Positions 7,750 through 15,894 of a stretch of DNA of 64,000 bases are shown here, piece by piece. Position numbers and translations under genes: made by a program. Numbering within the stretch: the stretch's first letter is position 1; each line of letters opens with the position of its first letter. The notes beneath the pieces were generated by a model that did no database searches, was not told the DNA's origin, and saw nothing but the letters and a program-made list of their open reading frames with translations. Where the stretch lies: positions 186,001 through 250,000 of the forward strand of contig NZ_JBFAKK010000013.1 in assembly GCF_040655735.1 (NCBI RefSeq), read 5' to 3'. The stretch is from Phytomonospora sp040655735 (GTDB lineage: Bacteria; Actinomycetota; Actinomycetes; Mycobacteriales; Micromonosporaceae).

Positions 7750-7780
7750 CGAGCGCCTCCCGTACCCCCGGAGGCGCTCG
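7750..7780 (+). promoter_or_regulatory. Hairpin burying the ribosome site of the STAND gene
   Basis: GAGCGCCTCC (7751-7760) pairs perfectly with GGAGGCGCTC (7770-7779), and C7750 can pair with G7780, the first base of the GTG start. The GGAGG at 7770-7774 is the only ribosome site, so in RNA it is fully base-paired. This suggests translational control or, as DNA, a palindromic operator. Confidence 0.6.
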
Positions 7781-9306
7781 TGAACCTCCCCGACCCGACC
7801 GAGGCGCTCGGCCTCGACGACCTCGTGACCCGCCTGCGGCAGCTCAAGGCCCACGCGTGCGACCAGTCGTACGCGTCCATCGCCCGCACGGTCAACCGCG
7901 CCTGGAGACGCGCCGGCCGGCCCGAGGCCGAACGCACCAACAAGAGCACCGTCGCGGGCTACTTCACGTACGGGCGCCGCCGCCTCGACGAAGACCTGCT
8001 CGTCGCCGTCGTCACCGCCCTCCACCCCGAGCCCGACTACCCCGAACGGTGGCGGCACGCGCTGCGCGCCATCCGCGGCGACGCGGCGGCCTCGATGCTC
8101 GCCGACACCAGGAGCGGCCTTCCGGAGCCCGCGACCGCGCCGGTCGGGCGCCGCCGGGAGTCGAAGGCACTGGAGCGGCTGCTGCGGCGGCGCGGGCCTG
8201 TGGTCGTCTGCGGCATGGCGGGCGCCGGCAAGACCGCGCTCGCCCTTCACGCCGCGCACCACGCCGCCGCCGCCGATCCCGGCGTCCGGATCCAGCTGTC
8301 GGCGGATCTGTGCGGCTCCGACCCGGCGAGACCGCCCGCCGCCGCCGGCGCCGTCCTCGCGGGTTTCCTGCGCCACCTCGGGGTGCCCGCCCACCAGATC
8401 CCCCACGACTTCGCCGCCCGTGTCGACACCTACCGGGCGCTCACCGAGGAGGTTCCCGCGCTGGTGTTCCTCGACGACGCCGCCGACGAGGACGCGGTCG
8501 AGGCGCTCATTCCCGCCGGCCGCGACTCCCGGACGGTCATCACCAGCCGCCACAGGCTGTCCGGGCTGCGCGACGCCGAACACGTCCCGCTCGGCGCCCT
8601 CGACTCCCACGACGCCATCACGCTCCTGCGAGGCGCCGCCGGCGCCGACCGCGTCGACGCCGATCCCGCCGCCGCGAACTGGATCGCCGCCCGCGTCGGC
8701 CGCCACCCCGGCGCCCTCGCCTCCATCGCCGCGTATCTGCGAGCCCGCCCCGACTGGCGCCTCGCCGACTGCGCGCAGCCCGTCGCCGTCGCGCTCGCCG
8801 GCGGCCTTCGCACCGCCCTCGCCGTCTCGGTGGCCCGCCTCCCCGTCGTGTCACGCCGAGTACTGGGACTGCTCGCGCTGCATCCCGGCACCGACATCGG
8901 CGAAGACGCCGTCGCCGCCCTCACCGAACTCCCGCCGGCCGACACCCGCACCCACCTGGCCACGCTCACGCGAGCGCACCTCGTCCGCACACGCCCGGAC
9001 GGCCGCTTCTCCCTCCCGGAACTCGTCCGCGAACACCTCCGGGAACTGGTGGAGCTGGAGGAGCCCGCCAGCCTCCTCGAAGCCGCCCGCATCCGCCTGT
9101 TCGACTACTACCGGGAGACCGCCGCCGAAGCGGTGTCGGTGCTCAACACCTCGCACCCCCGCCCCGTCGGCGCCATCCTCCCCACCCCCGACGACGCCGG
9201 CCGCTGGATGGCCGCCGAGTACGCGAACCTGCTCCTCGTCACGGCCGCCGATCCGCGCGCCGGGACGCAGGCCGAGCGTCGGCGCTTCGGGCGGCCGGCG
9301 TCGTAG
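7780..9306 (+). CDS. STAND (NB-ARC) NTPase regulator, short C-terminus
   Basis: 508 residues, GTG start with GGAGG five bases before. The N-terminus (about 1-110) resembles the HTH-like domain of actinobacterial STAND proteins (LRQLKAHACDQSYASIARTVNRAW). The NTPase follows: P-loop GMAGAGKTAL at about 145-154, Walker B-like LVFLDDAADEDAV, and RTVITSRH, then a winged-helix region. AfsR-type relatives carry long TPR arrays after this point; here the chain stops shortly after MAAEYANLLLVTAADP, so the sensor repeats are missing or lost. It is divergent from the Cys-rich peptide gene, its probable target or partner. Confidence 0.8.
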   Translation: MNLPDPTEALGLDDLVTRLRQLKAHACDQSYASIARTVNRAWRRAGRPEAERTNKSTVAGYFTYGRRRLDEDLLVAVVTALHPEPDYPERWRHALRAIRGDAAASMLADTRSGLPEPATAPVGRRRESKALERLLRRRGPVVVCGMAGAGKTALALHAAHHAAAADPGVRIQLSADLCGSDPARPPAAAGAVLAGFLRHLGVPAHQIPHDFAARVDTYRALTEEVPALVFLDDAADEDAVEALIPAGRDSRTVITSRHRLSGLRDAEHVPLGALDSHDAITLLRGAAGADRVDADPAAANWIAARVGRHPGALASIAAYLRARPDWRLADCAQPVAVALAGGLRTALAVSVARLPVVSRRVLGLLALHPGTDIGEDAVAALTELPPADTRTHLATLTRAHLVRTRPDGRFSLPELVREHLRELVELEEPASLLEAARIRLFDYYRETAAEAVSVLNTSHPRPVGAILPTPDDAGRWMAAEYANLLLVTAADPRAGTQAERRRFGRPAS

Positions 9307-9327
9307 CCGCAAGCCTCGACGGCTCCC

Positions 9328-10815
9328 TCACCCGACCTTCGCGGCGACCGGCTGTTCCCCGGAAGCCGGGACCGGGCGGCGCGGCTCGGCGAGAGCGGCG
9401 GCGATGGCCACGGTTCCCACGGCGCACACGGCGGCCGTCGCGTACAGCGCGATGTGCAGGGCGTCGGTGAACCCGGCGGCGAGTGTGGCGGAGGCGCCGT
9501 CGGACAGGTCGCCGGCGGCGACCTTCGCCGCGAGTTCGGTGGAACCGAGGCGGGCGCCGATGAGGCTGACCAGGACGGCGCCGAAGACCGCGATCACGAT
9601 GGCCTCACTGCCGATGCGCATGGTGTTGAGGAATCCGGTGGCCATCCCGGCCTGTTCGGGCTCGACGAGGCTCATCGCCATCCCGTCGCCGACGCCGAAC
9701 GACACCCCGGCGCCCAGGCCGATGAGCAGCAGCGGCGCCGCGATGACGGCGACGGACGTGGCCGGGCCGATCACGGTGAGCCAGGCGTTTCCGGCCGCGA
9801 ACATGGCCAGCGACAGGGTGATCAGCACCCGGCCCGGGACACCCCGGTTGACCAGCGCGCCGGCCAGGGGCGGGGCCAGCAGGACCGGCGCGGTCATGAG
9901 CAGCAGGATCGTGCCGGCGCGCTGCGCGGAGAAGCCGCTCGCGCCGACCAGGTAGGTCGGCAGGTAGGTCAGCAGCGTCACGAAGCCGAAGGTCGTCACC
10001 ACAGGGACCATGCACAACGCCAGGAAACGGCGGTTGCGCACCAGCGACAGGTCGAGCAGCGGCGCGGCCGAGCGTCTCTGCACGACGGCGAAGAGGACAA
10101 GCGAGGCGATACCCGCCGCCAGCAACGCGAGCACGCCGGGGCTCGACCAGCCCCACTCAGGCCCCTGGACCGTGCCGAGGACCAGCGCGCCGAGCCCGGC
10201 GACGAACAGGACCGCGCCCGGCACGTCGAGCCGGGGGCGCCGCCGGGCGCGCGACTCGGCGAGGAAACCGGCGAACGCGAGCGCGAGGGTCAGCAGCGCC
10301 GCGTTCAGTCCGAAGGCGGCGCGCCAGCCCAGCGCCCCGACCAGCCAGCCCGACAGCGTCGGCCCCATGGCGAGTCCGAGCCCGGCGGCGCTGCCGAGGG
10401 CCGCGAAGGCGCGGGTGCGGGCGGCGCCGTCGAAGGTCGTGGCCAGGATCGCACCGCCGCTGGCGAAGACGCCCGCCGCGCCGATCCCCGACAGGGCACG
10501 GGCGACGTCGAGCAGAACGATGCCCGGCGCCGCCGCCGAGAGAAGCGAACCGGCGGCGAACACCGTCGCGCCGATCACGAAGACCCGGCGGCGGCCGATC
10601 AGGTCGGCCGTGGATCCCGCGACCAGCGTGAACGAGGCGAAAGTCAGGTTGTAGGCGTTCATGACCCATTGAAGGGGCGCGCCCGAGGCGCCCAGGTCCG
10701 CGCCGATGCCGGGCAGGGCGACGGCCGCCCCGGAGATGGACATCGGTACGGCGGCGAAGGCCAGGAGCACCACCGCCAGCGAGATCGCGGGGCGAAGGCG
10801 GGTCGTTGCGTTCAA
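9328..10815 (-). CDS. DHA2-family (14-TM) MFS drug exporter
   Basis: 495 residues from a TTG at 10815; AAGGAG lies 9 nt upstream and no in-frame ATG fits better. About 14 membrane helices with the EmrB/QacA pattern: ISGAAVALPGIGADLGASGAPLQW early, then TADLIGRRRVFVIG in the loop after TM2. This class uses the proton gradient to expel hydrophobic or cationic compounds. A divergent TetR gene and a 15-bp palindrome between them make the usual efflux/repressor pair. Confidence 0.88.
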   Translation of the reverse strand: MNATTRLRPAISLAVVLLAFAAVPMSISGAAVALPGIGADLGASGAPLQWVMNAYNLTFASFTLVAGSTADLIGRRRVFVIGATVFAAGSLLSAAAPGIVLLDVARALSGIGAAGVFASGGAILATTFDGAARTRAFAALGSAAGLGLAMGPTLSGWLVGALGWRAAFGLNAALLTLALAFAGFLAESRARRRPRLDVPGAVLFVAGLGALVLGTVQGPEWGWSSPGVLALLAAGIASLVLFAVVQRRSAAPLLDLSLVRNRRFLALCMVPVVTTFGFVTLLTYLPTYLVGASGFSAQRAGTILLLMTAPVLLAPPLAGALVNRGVPGRVLITLSLAMFAAGNAWLTVIGPATSVAVIAAPLLLIGLGAGVSFGVGDGMAMSLVEPEQAGMATGFLNTMRIGSEAIVIAVFGAVLVSLIGARLGSTELAAKVAAGDLSDGASATLAAGFTDALHIALYATAAVCAVGTVAIAAALAEPRRPVPASGEQPVAAKVG

Positions 10816-10873
10816 GGTTTCGGGCTCCTTCGGGGATCGGTCGGCGGGCCATGATCGGCCACCGAGGGGATAG

Positions 10874-10888
10874 TGCCACTCAGTGGCA
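10874..10888. promoter_or_regulatory. Operator palindrome between DHA2 exporter and TetR
   Basis: TGCCACT-C-AGTGGCA is a perfect 15-bp palindrome in the 117-bp divergent promoter region. It is the best candidate binding site for the TetR protein encoded at 10933. Confidence 0.65.
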
Positions 10889-10932
10889 TTCGACGTCAAG
10901 GCGCAACAGCTCCCGGGTGGTAATCTCGGCGG

Positions 10933-11550
10933 GTGAGCGACGACCTGCGCGAACTGCCGCTGCGCCAGCGAAAGAAGCTGCGCACCCACCGGACCCTGTC
11001 GGAGACCGCGCTGCGCCTGTTCACCGAACGCGGCTACGACGCCACCACGCTCGACGAGCTGTGCGACATCGTCGAGGTGTCCAAGCGGACGTTCTTTCGC
11101 AACTTCCGCTCCAAGGAGGACGTGGCGCTGGCGGCCGACAGCGACCTGTGGTCGGCCTACCTGGCCTACGTGGGCACCGCCACACTGGACGGTCCACTGC
11201 TCGAAGCCCTGCGCCTGGCCCTGAACACGACCCTCGGCGAGATGGAGCCCGACTGGGAACGCCGCTTCCTGGCGACCCGCGAACTGTCGGAGGCCGTCCC
11301 GGCGCTACAGGCCCACAGCCTCGGCTACTGCCAGGACACGACGAAGGCCATGGTCGAGACAGTGGGCGGGCGCGCGGGGGACCTCGACGAGGTGCGCCTG
11401 CGACTGACCGTGGAGATCTTCGTGGCGGCCTGGAGAACGGCGTCACTGCGCTGGACGTCCCAACGCGGCCGTGGAGGACGAGCGGCGCTGACCAGGCTGG
11501 TCGAGGAGACCTTCGCCGAGCTCCCGGCGGCCCTGACCTGCCGTGCGTGA
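10933..11550 (+). CDS. TetR-family repressor of the DHA2 exporter
   Basis: 205 residues, GTG start. The HTH is complete: HRTLSETALRLFTERGYDATTLDELCDIVEVSKRTFFRNFRSKEDVALA. The effector domain is about 70-200. Divergent placement, 117 bp from the exporter start with a palindrome between, supports direct repression of exporter and self, relieved by an exported compound. Confidence 0.88.
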   Translation: MSDDLRELPLRQRKKLRTHRTLSETALRLFTERGYDATTLDELCDIVEVSKRTFFRNFRSKEDVALAADSDLWSAYLAYVGTATLDGPLLEALRLALNTTLGEMEPDWERRFLATRELSEAVPALQAHSLGYCQDTTKAMVETVGGRAGDLDEVRLRLTVEIFVAAWRTASLRWTSQRGRGGRAALTRLVEETFAELPAALTCRA

Positions 11551-11762
11551 CGCCCGGGCCGGGGCGCACGCAACGGGCCCACAGGGGAACGCGTCCACCG
11601 CGCGGCGCGGGGCGGGATCGCGAAGAACCTGGGACCGGTAGCGCCCGACACTTCGGCAAAGTCGGCGGCCGAAGATGCGCCGGTCTTCTCGATGGCCGAG
11701 CGGGGCGAGTACGTCGTCGTCGAGACCCGCGAATTGCCGCCGGGTAAGAGGGAGGGGTCGAG

Positions 11763-12245
11763 ATGTTCGGTTTGACGAAGAAGCTCATCGATGTGATGGC
11801 GCAGCGGATGTTCGGTTCGAAGAAGGACCTCGACGACTTGATGGCGCGGCTCAGGCCCGATCTGAGTCCAGAATCGCTCGGCGTCGGGCCCGCCTTCCCG
11901 GGCGTCGCCCCGAACCCGCTCCTGAGCAGTGAGGCACGCAAACGCAATGCGGAACTGCGTGCGGGGGTGCTTGCGCTCGGCGTTCTCGTCGACTGGCGGG
12001 AGGTCAACAGCAATCCACGCGTGGTCTTGATGTTGGACGTGGAGACCGCCGACGGCGTCTCGTTTCGCGGTATCGCAGACGAAGGCCTCACGATCACCGA
12101 ACTCACCCGGCTCGCGCCGGGACAGACGTTGCCCGTGCGCTACCGGCCGGCCGTCATGGACCACTACGTCGCCCTTGCCCGCGACGCCGACCCCGCGCAT
12201 GTGCAGCGGCTCTCCGACGAGATCGCGCGCCGCAAGCGGATCTGA
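11763..12245 (+). CDS. Conserved-looking hypothetical protein
   Basis: 160 residues, ATG with GGGAGGGG upstream. The N-terminus is basic and helical (FGLTKKLIDVMAQRMFGSKKDLDDLMARL). The centre looks like a small beta domain (AGVLALGVLVDWREVNSNPRVVLMLDVETADG), and a PGQTLPVRYRPAVMDHYVALA segment resembles the barrel strand seen in DUF3592-like proteins. There is no signal or membrane helix. Codon use is typical and the ribosome site good, so it is probably real; its function is unknown. Confidence 0.65.
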   Translation: MFGLTKKLIDVMAQRMFGSKKDLDDLMARLRPDLSPESLGVGPAFPGVAPNPLLSSEARKRNAELRAGVLALGVLVDWREVNSNPRVVLMLDVETADGVSFRGIADEGLTITELTRLAPGQTLPVRYRPAVMDHYVALARDADPAHVQRLSDEIARRKRI

Positions 12246-12604
12246 GCCGAAGCCATTGGCCGGATCTGCCGGGTATGTCCGGCGAACGTTGAACGTTCTG
12301 GCTGGAACTCCGGTCCCGTATCGCGTTTTCAGTTCCACCCGAACCTTGCAGTGGGGCCGACTCAGACCCGATGGAGCCAGAAACCACTCCCAGAACCAAC
12401 CGCCCGCCATGGACAGAGGATGTGCACGAGGTGCGTACGGCGTGTCGAGGCGATCGCCTCGACACGCCCAAAGCGCTGTGTTCACGCCCACTCGGCCCGA
12501 GCCGGGTTTCGGCTAGGTTCCTTGGGTGTATATGCAGCTCAGAGCCCTCCGTGACCCATGTTGACGCACCCGTGGCGCTCTTATGAGACACTGCCATTTC
12601 GCCA
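12246..12604. other. Intergenic region with a 30-bp perfect palindrome
   Basis: No convincing gene in these 359 bases. At 12439-12468 a perfect 30-bp palindrome occurs, centred on GGCGATCGCC. As RNA it makes a stem of 13 bp with a 4-nt loop, with no T-run. It could terminate transcription from the hypothetical gene, act as a protein site, or be a residue of a mobile element. The base composition of the region is less GC-rich than its neighbours. Confidence 0.5.
12561..12587 (+). promoter_or_regulatory. Likely promoter of the tRNA gene
   Basis: TTGACG (12561-12566) and TATGAG (12582-12587), 15 bp apart, lie 17 bp before the tRNA. The -10 box is weak and the spacing short, so the call is tentative. 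Confidence 0.35.
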
Positions 12605-12678
12605 GGGGTGGTAGCTCAGCTGGTTAGAGCAGAGGACTCATAATCCTTGGGTCGCGGGTTCGAGTCCCGCCCACCCTA
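12605..12678 (+). tRNA. tRNA with CAU anticodon (elongator Met, or Ile2)
   Basis: 74 nt fold into a full cloverleaf. Acceptor GGGGTGG pairs with CCACCCT (one G-U). The D arm has TAGCTCAGCTGGTTAGAGC, the anticodon loop is CTCATAA, and the T arm GCGGG/CCCGC encloses TTCGAGT. No CCA is encoded. The anticodon stem lacks the three G-C pairs of initiator tRNA. CAU can be elongator methionine or, after lysidine modification, isoleucine-2; the sequence alone does not separate them here. Confidence 0.9.
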
Positions 12679-12705
12679 CTCATCACCTTGCCCTGAGCTG
12701 CATGT

Positions 12706-13170
12706 GTGCAGGATGGCCTCGCGCCGCGCGGTGAGCACGTTTCACGCTCACGGCGCCCGTCATGGCTTCGGCCGGCCGTCGACGGCGCCACCGGCGGACG
12801 CCACCGCGGCTTCGACGCCGCCGGTGCCGTCCTGGCGTGGGCGAGCATCGCCTCGCTCGACCTGCCCTTGCCCGAGTCCGTCGAATTCCTCCCGCTGCTG
12901 CTGGGCATGGTGGCGGCACTGGCCTGCTTCACGCTCGCCGGGCACCGGGGCAAGGCCGTCGTCCACCGCTCGCGCATGACCACCCGCTTTTGGGTGGTGC
13001 TCGCCGCGTCGGCGTTCGGCGCCGTCCTGCTGACCGGCGCCACCTACTGGGTCGCCAACGCCGTGGAACTCCCGGTGCGCAACACGATCGTCGGCGCCGT
13101 GCTCGTGGTCTCCATGGCGGTGACGAGCAGGGCCGCCAACCGCGCTGCCTTCCGCCGGCCGGGCGCATGA
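12706..13170 (+). CDS. Small polytopic membrane protein (N-terminus uncertain)
   Basis: The downstream half is clearly a membrane protein with three or four helices (LPLLLGMVAALACFTLAGH, FWVVLAASAFGAVLLTGATYWVANA, VRNTIVGAVLVVSMAVTSRAA). The first 35 residues from the GTG at 12706 are Arg/Gly-rich and unconvincing; the true start may lie near 12800 or have been lost when DNA joined the tRNA 3' flank. Its stop overlaps the ATG of a truncated winged-helix gene (ATGA), a common actinobacterial pairing. Function unknown. Confidence 0.55.
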   Translation: MQDGLAPRGEHVSRSRRPSWLRPAVDGATGGRHRGFDAAGAVLAWASIASLDLPLPESVEFLPLLLGMVAALACFTLAGHRGKAVVHRSRMTTRFWVVLAASAFGAVLLTGATYWVANAVELPVRNTIVGAVLVVSMAVTSRAANRAAFRRPGA

Positions 13171-13310
13171 CCACTCCGGCGGGCTTCGACGAGCTCATCC
13201 ACCCGCCGACCCGGCTGGCCCTGATGTCGATGCTGTCGGCGACCGAATGGGCCGAGTTCGTCCTCCTGCGCGGGGCCGAGCCCGTCAGCCCCCACCCAGG
13301 GAGCGCGTAG
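13167..13310 (+). pseudogene. Truncated winged-helix regulator
   Basis: The frame begins like the N-terminus of a common actinobacterial winged-helix family (FDELIHPPTRLALMSMLSATEWAEFVLLR), with recognition helices expected next. Instead it changes to unrelated sequence and stops after 47 residues. The remaining winged helix is not found downstream. From 13311 to 13499 no gene is assigned; a plus-strand frame from 13347 has no recognisable motif. Confidence 0.6.
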
Positions 13311-13499
13311 CACCAAAGCAGGACGCGCCGTTCGGCTCCGTGGTTCGTGCGCTACCGCTTACCAAGCGAGCCCGAACAGCTGCGGCTGCGCATCGTGGTC
13401 CCCGACCCCGACGCATACGGCCGAACCGCCGGCGAGACCGGCCGGTGGGCCGAGAAGCTTCGCCGGGACCGCTGCTCGCGCACGCTCCCCGGCCGGTGC

Positions 13500-14087
13500 T
13501 CACACGGTGAGGTGCTGCTTGGCGCCGGAGCCGTCGGCGGTCGCCTCGGGGGTGATCCCGCCGTGCTGTTCTTCTTCGGGACGGCCCTTCTTGGGCAGCA
13601 GGAAGGTGATCGCGAGGAAGACCACCAGGAGACATGCCTGGACGATCAGCGCGCGATGGAAGCCGTCGATGAAGGCACCGGTCTTCGCCTGTGCGAAGAA
13701 CACCGAGCCGAACACCGCGACCCGTAGCGCGCGGTCGCCCGCCTTCTTGGGCACGAACTTCGCGGCGACGATCATCGCCGCGACGCCGATGGGCAGGTTG
13801 ATCAGGAACACCGAGCGCCAGCCCAGGTCGAAGAAGTCGCCCTCGATGAGGAAGCCGCCCAGGACCGGGCCGATGATGCCGCCCAGGCCGAGGACGGGGC
13901 CGAAGATCGCGAGGACCCTGGTGAGCTCGGGACCGGCGAAGTTCTCCCGCAGCAGGCCCAGGCCTTGCGGCAGCGGCATCGCTCCGGCGGTGCCCTGCAG
14001 CAGGCGGAAGGCGATCAGGGACTCGATGTTCGGCGCGCTTGCGCACAGCAGGGAGGCCGCGGTGAAGGCCGGAGTGACCGTGCGCAC
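13500..14087 (-). pseudogene. DHA2-type MFS transporter with N-terminal and internal deletions
   Basis: The frame opens inside TM4 of a DHA2 exporter (FTAASLLCASAPNIESLIAFRLLQGTAGAMPLPQGLGLL) and runs through TM5-7 to AAKFVPKKAGDRA. It then jumps to the C-terminal VFGSVFFAQAKTGAFIDGFHRALIVQACLLVVF and a hydrophilic tail. Roughly the first 90 and some 200 middle residues of a normal protein of about 500 are missing. It lies divergent to a broken MarR gene, so this is a decayed efflux cassette. Confidence 0.75.
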
Positions 14088-14133
14088 CGTGCAGTGGAAG
14101 AGAAGGGCGCAGGCGTGGAGGAAGCAGTGCGTA

Positions 14134-14609
14134 ATGGTGTCAACGGAACAGCGTGAGCGGCTGATGGAGTCGCTGAGGACCTACGGCGGCCACTACGCCG
14201 AGCTCAGTCGGCGCTTCGCCGCCTGGCTGGGTCTGCACTCCACCGATGCGACCGCGGTCCTGGAGATCGCCGCCGCCGAGGAGCGCGGCACCGCCCTGTC
14301 ACCGGCACGGCTGAGCGAGCGGATCTCCCTGCCACCGGCGCCACCACCGCGCTCCTGAACCGCCTCGAAGCGGCAGGGCACATCACCCGCGCCCGCGAGC
14401 ACTCCGACCGGCGCATCGTGACTCTGCGCAGCGGAGCACACATCCAGGAACGGGCGGACGAGTTCTTCGGCCCGCTCGCCCACCGCCTCGACGCCGCGAT
14501 GTCGCACTACCCGCCCCGGTTCCTGGAACAGGTCGAAGCGTTCATGGCGGACCTGAACAGCACCGTGGACGGCCACCTGGCCGATCAGGACACGGCGCGG
14601 CCAAAGTGA
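14134..14609 (+). pseudogene. MarR-family regulator, frameshifted
   Basis: ATG at 14134. The first frame gives LMESLRTYGGHYAELSRRFAAWLGLHSTDATAVLEIAAAEE, up to LSERISLP. Near 14337 it shifts by one base, and the second frame continues TGATTALLNRLEAAGHITRAREHSDRRIVTL to the stop at 14609. Joined, they make a full-length MarR protein with complete wing. One indel separates the halves, so a sequencing error is possible, but the neighbouring broken MFS gene favours real decay. Confidence 0.7.
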
Positions 14610-14634
14610 TCGCGCACATGGACGAACTCAAGAT

Positions 14635-15894
14635 CTACCGGCCGGCGTGCTGTTCGCGGACGGACCGCGGCGACAACGGCCGCTGAGAGGCCGGCGGCCG
14701 GCGCGGTGAGCGGATCGCGGCAAGTAGTACGGCGGCGGCCAGGCACAGGGCGCCGGCGGTCCACATGAAGAGGTCGGGGTGGAGCAGCACCGCGCCGAGG
14801 GGCGACAGGGCTTTGGCGATCGTCATGGGGAAGGCGACCATGCCGGCGATGGTGGCGAAGCGTCCGGTGCCGTAGCGGTCGGCGAGGATCGCGGGGCGGG
14901 CGATGGTGGCGACACCGAAGCCGAGCCCGAAGGCCGTCACGCATGCCGCTGCCCCGGCGACGCTTCCGGACAGGAACGGCAGCGCGGCGACGCCGATCGC
15001 CTGGACGGCGAACACGACGGCGGTGATCATGGGCATCCCGAAGCGCCTGGCGAGTGCGGTGGTGGCGAGCCTGCCGGTGACCGACAGCACGCCGAGCAGT
15101 CCGGCGAGGGAGGCGGCCAGGGTCGCGGTGTGCCCTGCTTCGCTGAGGTAGGTGACCAGCAGGACGCCGATGGCCGCTACGGCCGCCGAGTGCAGGACGA
15201 AGGACGCCGCCAGCAGCCAGAACCCGTTGTCGGCCAAGGCCCGGCGCACGTCGCCGTCGTCACGGCGGGACGTCTTGGCGGCCCTGCGGCCGGCGGGGAT
15301 CGCGAGCAGGTGGCTGGGGATGGCGACGGCTCCCAGCAGGATCGCGAGGATGACGAGGGTCGTGCGCCAGCCGTGGGTTTCGTTGAGCCATCCGGTGAGC
15401 GGGAAGAAGATGCTGCTGGCGAAGCCGCCGACGATGGTGACGGCCAGCATCGCCGACGCCCGGCGTTCGGGCCGGGCGACGGCGACCAGGACGCTGAAGG
15501 CGGCCTCGTAGAGGGACATGGCTCCGGCGAGTCCGATGAGGGCGAAGATCGCGTAGAGCTGCCAGACGGCGGTGACCTGCGACCAGCCCAGAACCGCTGC
15601 GGCGCCGAGGATCGAGCCGACGGTCATCAGGCCTCGCCCGCCACGCCTGTCGAGCCGTCTGCCGACGGGGATCGCCGCCGCCGCTGCGGCCAGGACCGAG
15701 ATCGTCAGGGCGATGGTGATGTGGACGCGGTCGGCGTGCAGGTCGTCGGCGATCGGGTCGAGCAGGACCGAGAAGGTGTAGTAGAGGACGCCGTAGCCGA
15801 TGGTCTGGGTGACGGCGAAGACCGCCACGAGCACGCGGGGACCGCCCCGGCCGGATGGAGAGTCGGCCGGGGCGGTCTGGGCGGGGATGGTCAT
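14635..15894 (-). CDS. MFS transporter of the arsenic-type locus
   Basis: 419 residues with 12 predicted helices and the loop motif PVGRRLDRRGGRGLMTVG. The protein begins GGPRVLVAVFAVTQTIGYGVLYYTFSVLL, typical of a single-domain MFS facilitator. Its ATG overlaps the stop of the upstream flavoprotein gene (ATGA), so it is translated with it and is probably the efflux route for that enzyme's product. It is not ArsB or Acr3. The exported species is unknown; an oxidised or thiol-bound arsenical is a reasonable guess from context only. Confidence 0.85.
   Translation of the reverse strand: MTIPAQTAPADSPSGRGGPRVLVAVFAVTQTIGYGVLYYTFSVLLDPIADDLHADRVHITIALTISVLAAAAAAIPVGRRLDRRGGRGLMTVGSILGAAAVLGWSQVTAVWQLYAIFALIGLAGAMSLYEAAFSVLVAVARPERRASAMLAVTIVGGFASSIFFPLTGWLNETHGWRTTLVILAILLGAVAIPSHLLAIPAGRRAAKTSRRDDGDVRRALADNGFWLLAASFVLHSAAVAAIGVLLVTYLSEAGHTATLAASLAGLLGVLSVTGRLATTALARRFGMPMITAVVFAVQAIGVAALPFLSGSVAGAAACVTAFGLGFGVATIARPAILADRYGTGRFATIAGMVAFPMTIAKALSPLGAVLLHPDLFMWTAGALCLAAAVLLAAIRSPRRPPASQRPLSPRSVREQHAGR

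Noticed and set aside
7340..7783. Plus-strand frame opposite the Cys-rich peptide gene
   Set aside because: It is antisense to the peptide and its terminator and has no recognisable motif; the cysteine codons and ribosome site support the minus strand.
13311..13499. Short plus-strand frame (VRYRLPSEPEQLRLRIVVPDPD)
   Set aside because: It looks protein-like for about 45 residues, but has no recognisable family, no ribosome site, and runs into the MFS remnant; possible gene fragment only.
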